Assembly (NCBI GenBank): GCA_964480425.1
Contig: CAYZPY010000096.1
Location: forward strand, 1-9,706
Length of the DNA stretch: 9,706 nucleotides
From: CAYYMD01 sp964480425
GTDB taxonomy: Bacteria; Planctomycetota; Phycisphaerae; SM23-33
Direction: 5' to 3'
Within the stretch, counting starts at the first letter, position 1. Every line of letters begins with the position of its first letter. The translations under genes were made by a program, and so were the position numbers. Positions 1-5,883 of the stretch are shown here, piece after piece. The notes under the pieces were generated by a model. It saw only the letters and a program-made list of their open reading frames with translations. It did no database searches and was not told where the DNA came from.

Positions 1-2
1 CA

Positions 3-671
3 TGCTTTCCTTGTTGCGGATACAAGGTCAGGCGCGTGGGCTGCCCGGTGCGTCGTGAAATACTTACGGCCGAGAGGTCCGAGGCGATGGGGCATTTCGG
101 TTTGTCGACGGGACGAAAAACCATACTGGTTCTCGGCGGTTCGCTCGGGGCCGGTTCGATAAATGCCGCCTTCGCGCTTGTGGCGGGCGGTCTCGGCCGG
201 CATGCGGCGAACTGGCAGGTGCTGCACGTCACCGGACCCGAGGCGGCGGGCGTGCCCGAGGGTTGGCCTGGGGATATGGGTATCCCGATTCGCGCCGTGA
301 CGTATTGCGACCGGATGGATCTTGCGTACGCGGCGGCGTACGTCGCCGTGTCGCGTGCGGGCGCTTCGACCGTGGCGGAACTGTCCGCCACCGCCACGCC
401 GGCGGTGCTCATGCCGTATCCGCATCATCGCGACAGGCATCAACAACTAAACGCCGAGGCCCTTGCCCAAACGGGCGCGGCGAAGGTATGCCCCGACACC
501 GGTCGGGACGAATCCAACGCCCAGAATCTAAAGGACGCGCTGCTGACGATGATGAATTCGCCCCCCACCGGAGGGAAGAATAACGGCGCGGCGGGCAATG
601 CGAACGATACACAGGCCGCCGAGATCGTAGCGGCATGGCTATGCGGACCGTCCAGGCGGTTGCTTTCTTAA
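3..671 (+). CDS. murG: MurG, UDP-GlcNAc transferase (5' truncated)
   Basis: MurG transfers GlcNAc from UDP-GlcNAc to lipid I on the inner face of the membrane, giving lipid II. The frame is open from base 3, so the start lies outside the window and about 222 residues of the C-terminal half are visible. The visible part begins at the interdomain motif, here GCPVRREI where the family usually has GNPVR. The glycine-rich GGSLGAGSIN motif follows (about residues 45-54). Further on come SRAGAS, an ELSATATP acceptor-helix segment, PYPHHRDRHQQLNA and the downstream TGAA, all expected in the UDP-GlcNAc-binding domain. In many bacteria murC follows directly; here a reverse-strand block intervenes. The stop codon sits inside an 8-bp repeat array, and the neighbouring reverse gene ends 24 nt downstream. 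No hairpin terminator is visible. The assignment is secure; the N-to-C change in GNPVR is a minor oddity. Confidence 0.95.
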   Translation, partial: CFPCCGYKVRRVGCPVRREILTAERSEAMGHFGLSTGRKTILVLGGSLGAGSINAAFALVAGGLGRHAANWQVLHVTGPEAAGVPEGWPGDMGIPIRAVTYCDRMDLAYAAAYVAVSRAGASTVAELSATATPAVLMPYPHHRDRHQQLNAEALAQTGAAKVCPDTGRDESNAQNLKDALLTMMNSPPTGGKNNGAAGNANDTQAAEIVAAWLCGPSRRLLS

Positions 672-704
672 CGAATCAACTGATCGGCGAGTCAACTAAA
701 CTAC
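668..704 (+). repeat. Degenerate 8-bp repeat array A, spanning two stop codons
   Basis: Five-base cores recur at exactly 8-nt steps: TTAAC (668), TCAAC (676), TCGGC (684), TCAAC (692) and a weak ACTAC (700), separated by GAA, TGA, GAG and TAA. The murG stop (669-671) and the reverse-strand sulfotransferase stop (696-698) both lie inside it. The TCAAC orientation is on the + strand. Same consensus (TCAAC-NAR) as arrays B and C. Periodicity is seen directly; function is unknown. Confidence 0.7.
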
Positions 705-1556
705 GTATCCGTACATGGGGTCGAGATGGTCGCGGATTTTTTGGTTGATCATTTCGACGTCCGCTTCGCTGATGTAGTTGGCGTATCCGCCGATTTTTCC
801 GCGCCGCGTCTTGTAGGATTCGACGTCGCCCTTTTGTCCCGGGCGCAGCCATTTTCGTCCGGCGGCGTCGGCCAGTTCCAGTTTCCTCATGTTTTCGAAC
901 TGCGCGAACTCGACCGCCCGGCGGATGGTGTCCTGGTCGGCGCCGGTAGCGCCCAGGAAGTCCAGCACTTTTTTCAGGTGGCCGGGAGCGTCGGCGTGAA
1001 GGTCCTCGTAGCGGATCAGCATGAAATCGGCCGGCACGTGGCGATTCCGAGCCCAGATGTTGTAAAAGCGGATCATGCTATCGACGCTGCCGCGACGGTT
1101 GCGAATATAATCGCTTATGCTGCCCTCGAATCGCACTTCTCTGCGGGTCATCTGGAAATACGCCGAGACGCACAGGTCGCGAATGTCGCGTATCATGATT
1201 ATGACCTTGCAGTCGCCGAATTCGGTTTTACGGGTGACCAGTTCGTCGGGCGTTTTGAACTGCGGGTTGTCGTCGTGCCTGAAGCGGATGCGCGGCACGC
1301 GCGGATTATCGACCGCCAGTTGCTGCAGCGGCGCCAGTTCATCCGATTTTATCCCGAAGTGCAGTTGGAGAGCCCTTGTGAGCATTACCCTAAGCCAGGT
1401 CCGCCCCGCCTTGGGGAACGAAAGCACGTAAACGTCGCCCATGCGATTGCGTCGCCGGCGGTAGTACAAGCGACCAAGCACGCAACGGCGCAAGTAAAAG
1501 AGCATCCGGTAGCGCAACGGCAGCGGCGCCTGAAGATTCAGACTCTTGTAACTCAT
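696..1556 (-). CDS. PAPS-dependent sulfotransferase domain protein
   Basis: A predicted sulfotransferase of 286 residues, which would move sulfate from PAPS to an acceptor that cannot be read from sequence. The 5'-phosphosulfate loop is FPKAGRTW (residues 47-54), close to the family's PKSGTTW. The 3'-phosphate-binding region is MIRDIRDLCVSAYF, with Arg123 and Ser131 in the expected spacing. YEDLHAD (183-189) and a C-terminal GRKWLRPGQKGD...RRGKIGGY segment also fit the family. The N terminus is basic (RRRRNR near residue 33) with a short hydrophobic stretch, but no convincing signal peptide. No clear Shine-Dalgarno sequence precedes the ATG. It is the last gene of the reverse block, 338 nt after the oxidoreductase, so it may have its own promoter. 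Repeat arrays lie at both ends. The enzyme class is confident; the substrate is unknown. Confidence 0.88.
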   Translation of the reverse strand: MSYKSLNLQAPLPLRYRMLFYLRRCVLGRLYYRRRRNRMGDVYVLSFPKAGRTWLRVMLTRALQLHFGIKSDELAPLQQLAVDNPRVPRIRFRHDDNPQFKTPDELVTRKTEFGDCKVIIMIRDIRDLCVSAYFQMTRREVRFEGSISDYIRNRRGSVDSMIRFYNIWARNRHVPADFMLIRYEDLHADAPGHLKKVLDFLGATGADQDTIRRAVEFAQFENMRKLELADAAGRKWLRPGQKGDVESYKTRRGKIGGYANYISEADVEMINQKIRDHLDPMYGYVV

Positions 1557-1563
1557 TTATCCG

Positions 1564-1663
1564 GTTGTTTAGTTAATTCGTTAACTCGTAGGCCCGTCCC
1601 GTCTGTTTCATCAGCTAATCAACGAGTCAACCAGTCAAGGAGTTGACGAGTCAACTAATAACT
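1564..1663. repeat. Degenerate 8-bp repeat array B, two inverted arms
   Basis: Left arm: GTTGT (1564), GTTAA (1572), GTTAA (1580), GTAGG (1588), all in exact 8-nt register; this is the reverse-complement orientation of the consensus. Right arm: TCAGC (1611), TCAAC (1619), TCAAC (1627), TCAAG (1635), TTGAC (1643), TCAAC (1651), TAACT (1659), also in register, separated mostly by TAA, GAG or CAG. A GC-rich spacer (1593-1610) separates the arms. The left arm abuts the sulfotransferase start; the right arm faces the oxidoreductase gene. Confidence 0.75.
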
Positions 1664-1668
1664 ATTTT

Positions 1669-1894
1669 TCTGACGGTGAATTTCCAGACCGGCCCGCGGA
1701 CGGTTTTTCCGCCTGCGGAGGCCTTTAACCGCCAGTAGCACGTCCTGCCGCCCGAGATCTTCGGCGGGGTGACAATGTTGCCTCACCTTGGAGCCCCGGG
1801 GGGCGGCAATTATCGCCGCAATCGGCGTGGTTGTCGCGCGTGCGTTCATTTGTCGTCGCCTTCGATGATATCGCCCCGGCGGTCGCACTGGTGA
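1669..1894. other. Gene-poor spacer with several possible stem-loops
   Basis: With the adjacent array this makes a 338-nt gap between two reverse-strand genes. I see no recognisable gene. An arginine-rich open frame (1655-1888, reverse) matches nothing I know. Several stems can be drawn: 1694-1703 with 1709-1718 around a TTTTT loop (9 of 10 pairs counting one G-T, extended by GGC/GCC); 1748-1752 with 1763-1767 (one bulged C inside); 1803-1807 with 1815-1819; and 1814-1818 with 1823-1827 around CAAT. The last two share bases and exclude each other. Such stems are frequent by chance in GC-rich DNA, so a structured RNA is only a possibility. Confidence 0.35.
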
Positions 1895-3187
1895 TTACAC
1901 CGGCCTGGTTTTACCCGGCACGGGGACCGGGCCCACCGGCAGTTCGGCGTCCATTTTCAGTTTTTCCGCCGGCGGCATCAGATCCTGCTTGGAGGCATTG
2001 ATGACCCAGTTAAGGTTGAGTTTTCTGCCCGTATAAGCGCTGATACGCTCGGCCACGGCCATGAATGTGGACTCGGCCAGTTGCCTTCCTTCGTTTATCG
2101 GTTTATTGGAGCGGATGGCGTCGATCAGGTCCTGCTGCTGTCGCACATCGGGGTTGCAATGCTTGCCGGAGAACTTCCATTCGTTTTCGCCCGTGATGTA
2201 GGCGGTTCCGCGATTGACCCAGGCCACCCCTTTGCAGCCGATAATACGGTCGTACACCTGGGCGGTGGCGCCTTTAATCTGACTGGCGGCACTGTAGAGC
2301 AGGCGGTCGTCGTCGTATTCGAATGTTCCGGCGAAGTGGTCGAAAATATTTCCGTATTCTTCGCCGGTTCGCGCGATTCGTCCGCCGCGGGCCTGGACAG
2401 TCTTTGGCAGTTCGCCCAGCGCCCAGCGGGCAACGTCCAGGTTGTGCACGTGCTGCTCGACGACGTGGTCGCCGCTCAGCCACGTGAAGAAAGGCCAGCA
2501 CCGTATCTGCCACTCCATGTCGGACCAGTCATCTTGCCGCTTGTGGAAATGCCAGTGAATGTTGCTGCTGTGCCAGACGCTTTCGGCGGCCACAACGTCG
2601 CCTATGGCGCCGTCTTCCCGAACTCGCTTCATCATCTCGATGTATTGCTCCATTCGCCGCTGCTGGGTTCCGGCGACTATGGACAGTCCCTTTTGGGCGG
2701 CGATATCGGAGGCCTCGATGAGTTTCCGCAGACCCACCGCGTCCACGCCGCCCGGCTTTTCGAGGAACAGGTGCTTTGAGGCCTTGACGGCCTTTAATGC
2801 GTGGTAAGGGCGGAAGCCCGGCGGCGTGGAGTGGATTATAATGTCGACGTCGTCGCGGGCGCAGACCTTGTCTATGGCGTCGAAGCCCACGTAGCAGTCG
2901 CCGTCGGCGACCTTGACCCTGCCCTCGAATTTCTTGTGTTCAAGCCACTTGCGGGCCTGTTTGATGCGGTCCGGAAGCACGTCGGCCAGGGCGACCAGTT
3001 CCGTGCCTTTGCATCCGGTCAGAAACGAATCCGCCGCCTTGAAGCCGCGTCCGCCCGTGCCGACCCACGCGGCCCGCAGGGTAGAAGTATCCTGCGCGAA
3101 CGCGCGTGTGGACGTTAATGCCGCGGCTGTTACCGTGGCTGCGGCGGTGGCGGCGAACTGGCGTCGTGTCATTTTTTTCTGTGGCAT
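1895..3187 (-). CDS. Tat-exported Gfo/Idh/MocA-family oxidoreductase
   Basis: A 430-residue NAD(P)-dependent sugar or cyclitol dehydrogenase-type protein. It opens with a twin-arginine-like signal (TRRQF at 7-11, an alanine-rich hydrophobic stretch, cleavage likely near AFAQ, 29-32), implying export folded with its cofactor. The Rossmann motif GTGGRG is at 43-48, LADV at 67-70, and the family EKP motif at 143-145, whose lysine is catalytic in characterised members. The C-terminal domain has GDHVVEQHVHNLD (239-251), with His and Asp of the usual H-x-x-D arrangement. I chose the ATG at 3187 because GGAAAG lies about 10 nt upstream and the signal peptide begins there; a 17-residue longer reading is open but lacks such support. 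The TIM-barrel gene ends 20 nt upstream, so the two are probably co-transcribed. The substrate is unknown. Confidence 0.9.
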   Translation of the reverse strand: MPQKKMTRRQFAATAAATVTAAALTSTRAFAQDTSTLRAAWVGTGGRGFKAADSFLTGCKGTELVALADVLPDRIKQARKWLEHKKFEGRVKVADGDCYVGFDAIDKVCARDDVDIIIHSTPPGFRPYHALKAVKASKHLFLEKPGGVDAVGLRKLIEASDIAAQKGLSIVAGTQQRRMEQYIEMMKRVREDGAIGDVVAAESVWHSSNIHWHFHKRQDDWSDMEWQIRCWPFFTWLSGDHVVEQHVHNLDVARWALGELPKTVQARGGRIARTGEEYGNIFDHFAGTFEYDDDRLLYSAASQIKGATAQVYDRIIGCKGVAWVNRGTAYITGENEWKFSGKHCNPDVRQQQDLIDAIRSNKPINEGRQLAESTFMAVAERISAYTGRKLNLNWVINASKQDLMPPAEKLKMDAELPVGPVPVPGKTRPV

Positions 3188-3207
3188 GATTATTCTTTCC
3201 TTTGGCG

Positions 3208-4137
3208 TTATGCAATCGGTTCGTCGAAACTGTCGCACCAGCGATAGGCATTTATCAGGGCCTTTTCACCGGCGGCGCCGCCCTTACTGTTGCCGTGCTC
3301 CATACCGATAATGCCCTTGTATCCTTTCTTGTGGAGCCAGCCGAAGACGTTGCGGTAGTTTATCTCGCCGGTGGTGGGTTCCTTTCGTCCGGGATTGTCT
3401 CCGACCTGTATGTAGGCGATTTCGTCCCAGGCCTTTTCCATGTTCGGTATCAGGTTGCCTTCCTGAATCTGCTGGTGGTACAGGTCGTCAAGGATTTTGC
3501 ACGCCGGACTGGACACGCCTTTGCAGATGGCGTACGCCTGGGGAATCTTGCGAAGGAACAGGCCCGGATGGTTGGCCCACCAGTTCAGCGGCTCCAGGAC
3601 CATGACCATCTCGTGCTTTTCGTAGACCCCCGCCATGACCTTGAGGTTCTCGACGACGTTGGCCATCATGTAATCTTCCTCGAGTTTGAGGTTGACCTTT
3701 CCGGGAACGACGGTTGTCCACCTGGCGCCGCAGCGTTTTGCGGTTTCGACGGCCTCGTTCATCCGTTTGCGAAGATCATCCTTGAAGCGTTTGTCGGTCC
3801 TGCTGACGAACTTGTCGTCCCACCCGCCAAAGGCCACGAAAACGCCCATGGTCATGCCGAGTTTCTCCAGCGTCTGCCCGATTTTCGTCTGCAGTTCGGG
3901 CTTCTTGCGCATCATGCCGTTGTCTTCCCACGCGCTGAAGCCCGCGTCGGCGGCAAAGCGCAACTGGTCCAGCGGGTCGTTACCGGCAGAGTTCTTGAAC
4001 ATGCCGAAATGCGGGGCGTACTTGAGTTTGAATTTTGCCGAGTTGGATGCGCTCTGGGCACCCGCCTTTTGCGCCAACGTAGCCGATCCTGCCGCCGCAG
4101 CGGCGAACGTGCCCTTTAGAAATCCGCGTCTGTTCAT
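3208..4137 (-). CDS. Tat-exported hydroxypyruvate-isomerase-like TIM barrel
   Basis: A 309-residue member of the xylose isomerase-like TIM-barrel superfamily, closest by motif to hydroxypyruvate isomerase (Hyi). The N terminus is a clear twin-arginine signal (RRGFLKG at 3-9, hydrophobic alanine run, cleavage near AGA-Q at 25-28), so it should act outside the cytoplasm, unlike classical Hyi. Visible metal/acid-base candidates are Glu182 in LEPLN, Asp217/Asp218 in ILDDLYH and Glu280 in GMEHG. The IQVGDNPGRKEPTTGEINY stretch (243-261) is the Hyi hallmark. A strong Shine-Dalgarno AAGGAG lies at 4145-4150 (reverse strand), 7 nt before the ATG, fixing the start. It is the first gene of the reverse block and precedes the Gfo/Idh/MocA oxidoreductase by 20 nt; such pairs suggest stepwise conversion of a sugar derivative. 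The true substrate cannot be read from sequence. Confidence 0.88.
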   Translation of the reverse strand: MNRRGFLKGTFAAAAAGSATLAQKAGAQSASNSAKFKLKYAPHFGMFKNSAGNDPLDQLRFAADAGFSAWEDNGMMRKKPELQTKIGQTLEKLGMTMGVFVAFGGWDDKFVSRTDKRFKDDLRKRMNEAVETAKRCGARWTTVVPGKVNLKLEEDYMMANVVENLKVMAGVYEKHEMVMVLEPLNWWANHPGLFLRKIPQAYAICKGVSSPACKILDDLYHQQIQEGNLIPNMEKAWDEIAYIQVGDNPGRKEPTTGEINYRNVFGWLHKKGYKGIIGMEHGNSKGGAAGEKALINAYRWCDSFDEPIA

Positions 4138-4215
4138 TTGGTGTCTCCTTAACCCGGTGTGGGCTTTTTTTTACATTATTAAACATCTCCGGACAAGACA
4201 AGGTTTCACCGATTA

Positions 4216-4270
4216 GTTAGTTCATTGATTAGTTGACTTGTTGATTGGTTAATCGGTATTAATCCGTTAA
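4216..4270 (-). repeat. Degenerate 8-bp repeat array C
   Basis: On the + strand the cores GTTAG (4216), ATTGA (4224), GTTGA (4232), GTTGA (4240) and GTTAA (4248) fall at exact 8-nt steps. After a degenerate unit (GTATT, 4256) a further GTTAA occurs at 4266, shifted by 2 nt. Read on the reverse strand this is the same TCAAC-NAR consensus as arrays A and B. On the + strand the units resemble TTGACT-type -35 boxes pointing at murC, but they lie well upstream of the best candidate promoter. Confidence 0.7.
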
Positions 4271-4299
4271 TCTGCGTAATTACGCTCTCTTGCCGGAGA

Positions 4300-4328
4300 T
4301 TGACCGCGCGCGTATCTGCTTCTTTAAA
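4300..4328 (+). promoter_or_regulatory. Candidate sigma70 promoter for murC
   Basis: TTGACC at 4300-4305 (5 of 6 to consensus), a 17-nt spacer, then TTTAAA at 4323-4328 (4 of 6). Transcription would begin near 4335, giving a leader of about 100 nt before murC. A promoter here makes sense because the reverse block cuts murC off from upstream dcw transcription. Sequence match only. Confidence 0.4.
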
Positions 4329-4335
4329 GCAAAAC

Positions 4336-4351
4336 ATCGCCGTTTGGCGAT
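4336..4351 (+). promoter_or_regulatory. Perfect 6-bp hairpin in murC leader
   Basis: ATCGCC (4336-4341), loop GTTT, GGCGAT (4346-4351): a perfect 6-bp stem with a tetraloop. It would sit at the very 5' end of a transcript from the candidate promoter at 4300-4328. No U-tract follows, so it is not a terminator; it could stabilise the 5' end or be coincidental. Confidence 0.35.
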
Positions 4352-4437
4352 ATAAGATATGGACAGGTATTCGTTATTGCCTCGGGCCGTCGAATGTGCC
4401 TGCCGTTTGACAGCGCGCCCGAAATAAAGTTACGATT

Positions 4438-5883
4438 GTGCCCGCTATGCCCCAGCCACAGGACAAGACCGCCGTTAGGCGCCGAGGCGAAGACCCCTTT
4501 GCCGGGAAGGTGATTCATCTTATCGGGATAGGCGGCACGGGCATGCGCGCCCTGGGACAGATGCTGCTTGAAAGCAGGGCGTCGGTGAGCGGTTCGGACG
4601 CCTCGCCGTGGGGTCCGCTGGAGCGCCTGGCGGACCGGGGCGCGGTCATATACACCGGTCAGAGCCCCGCCAACATCCCCGACGGATGCGACATGGTGGT
4701 TTATTCTGCTGCTATCGATTCGCAGAATCCCGAACTCGAGGCCGCGCGCCAAAGCGGCGCCGAGGTGATCAAGTACAGCGAGATGCTGGGTCGGCTGATG
4801 TCCCGACGGGTGGGCATCGCCGTGGCGGGCACACACGGAAAAAGCACCACCACGGCGATGGTGGCGTACGTCCTTGTTGCGGCGGGGAAGCGCCCGAGTT
4901 TCGTAGTCGGCGCGACGGTGGACCAACTTGGCGGACCAAGCGGCGTGGGACCGGGCGAGCACTTCGTGGCCGAGGCGTGCGAATTCGACCGCAGTTTTCT
5001 GCACCTGAGCCCGCGCCTGGCGACCATCCTCAACATCGAGGAAGACCATCTGGACTGCTACCGCGACCTGGGCGCGATAGTGGAGGCGTTTCGCGCCTTT
5101 TGTGGGCGGGTCGATTCGGCGGGTGTTCTGATCGCCAACGGCGAGGACCGCAACGTGTTCGAGGCGGTCCGCAACGCCGCGTGCGAGGTTCAGACGTTCG
5201 GTCTGGACGAGAATTGCGACTGGCGGGGTGTGAACCTCACCGAGACGATGGGGCGGTACCGGATGGACGTGATGTTTGGCGGGGAACTTTACTGCCACCT
5301 GGCGGTGCCGTTGACTGGTTTGCACAACGCCTACAACGCCCTTGCGGCGATAGCGCTTCTGCACCACGCGGGCGTGGACAATCGCCGCTCGGCCGCGCTG
5401 CTGTCCGGATTTACCGGCACGCATCGGCGAATGACGCTCAAGGCCCAGGCGGGCGGCATAACCGTCCTGGACGATTACGCTCACCATCCCACCGAGATAC
5501 AGGTTACCCTCCGCGCCGTGCAACAGACATACCGCCCGCAGCGACTGATATGCGTGTTCCAACCGCACCAGTACAGCAGGACGCGGTTCCTGCTTAACGA
5601 TTTTGCGCGCAGTTTCGGAGCCGCGGACGAAATAATTCTGCCCGACATATATTTTGTCAGGGACAGCGTGCGCGAGCGGGATTATATAAGCTCCAGAGAC
5701 TTGGTCTCGCAGATACGCCTCAACGGCGGAAGGGCGACGTATCGGCGCAGTTTCGACGAGATATGCGCCCACCTGCGCGATTACCTCGAGCCCGGCGACG
5801 TGGTGGTGACCATGGGCGCCGGTGATATATGGAAAGTGGCCGATGAAATTGTTCGATGGCTTTCAACACGCGGTAGAGACTGA
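4438..5883 (+). CDS. murC: MurC, UDP-MurNAc:L-alanine ligase
   Basis: Cytoplasmic ATP-dependent ligase adding L-alanine to UDP-MurNAc, the first peptide-stem step. At 481 residues it has the usual MurC length. Motifs in order (from the GTG at 4438): GIGGTGM (30-36) of the N-terminal UDP-binding domain; P-loop GTHGKSTTT (131-139); EACEFDRSF (179-187), where typical MurC has EADESD; EDHLDCY (202-208); LHNAYNALAA (295-304); DDYAHHP (345-351); FQPHQYSRTR (374-383) and MGAGD (459-463). The start is uncertain: GTG at 4438 and ATG at 4447 are both in frame, and neither has a clear ribosome binding site. The 3' end overlaps murB by 41 nt, which points to translational coupling. The related recycling ligase Mpl was considered, but length, motifs and position between murG and murB favour MurC. 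Confidence 0.93.
   Translation: MPAMPQPQDKTAVRRRGEDPFAGKVIHLIGIGGTGMRALGQMLLESRASVSGSDASPWGPLERLADRGAVIYTGQSPANIPDGCDMVVYSAAIDSQNPELEAARQSGAEVIKYSEMLGRLMSRRVGIAVAGTHGKSTTTAMVAYVLVAAGKRPSFVVGATVDQLGGPSGVGPGEHFVAEACEFDRSFLHLSPRLATILNIEEDHLDCYRDLGAIVEAFRAFCGRVDSAGVLIANGEDRNVFEAVRNAACEVQTFGLDENCDWRGVNLTETMGRYRMDVMFGGELYCHLAVPLTGLHNAYNALAAIALLHHAGVDNRRSAALLSGFTGTHRRMTLKAQAGGITVLDDYAHHPTEIQVTLRAVQQTYRPQRLICVFQPHQYSRTRFLLNDFARSFGAADEIILPDIYFVRDSVRERDYISSRDLVSQIRLNGGRATYRRSFDEICAHLRDYLEPGDVVVTMGAGDIWKVADEIVRWLSTRGRD

Larger units (their letters stand above)
4138..4437. other. Divergent intergenic region between reverse block and murC
   Basis: This 300-nt spacer separates two divergently read genes. 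On the reverse strand it carries the AAGGAG ribosome binding site of the TIM-barrel gene (4145-4150) and, upstream of it, an A/T-rich stretch including a run of eight T on the + strand (4165-4172); only a weak reverse promoter (TTGTCT, 17 nt, TAATGT) can be drawn. The centre holds repeat array C. The right part holds a candidate murC promoter, a perfect 6-bp hairpin and a possible 22-codon upstream reading frame (4359-4427) without a ribosome binding site. Confidence 0.6.

Noticed and set aside
726..1646. 306-codon + strand frame opposite the sulfotransferase
   Set aside because: The reverse strand carries clear PAPS-binding motifs; the + strand translation shows no family features.
1655..1888. 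77-codon reverse frame between oxidoreductase and sulfotransferase
   Set aside because: Arginine-rich, unlike any known protein, its end runs into the repeat array, and there is no ribosome binding site; it overlaps the predicted stem-loops.
4151..4172. Rho-independent terminator at the run of eight T
   Set aside because: Only a 3-4 bp stem precedes the T run on the + strand, and no + strand gene ends nearby; it lies upstream of the reverse-strand TIM-barrel gene.
668..4270. CRISPR array as explanation of the short repeats
   Set aside because: Units are 8 nt and degenerate with 3-nt linkers; there are no 25-40 nt direct repeats, no unique spacers and no cas genes.
4359..4427. 22-codon leader peptide upstream of murC
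   Set aside because: Intact frame but no ribosome binding site and no runs of regulatory codons; short frames like this are expected by chance.
4324..5772. Long reverse-strand open frame (482 codons) opposite murC
   Set aside because: It is antisense to a gene with every MurC motif intact. Long antisense frames are common in GC-rich coding DNA, and its translation is rich in Arg/His/Ala with no recognisable domain.
4438..5883. Mpl (murein peptide ligase) rather than MurC
   Set aside because: Mpl is related and can show E-A-D-E-Y-D-like motifs, but length, the downstream motifs and the murC-murB-ddl context favour MurC.
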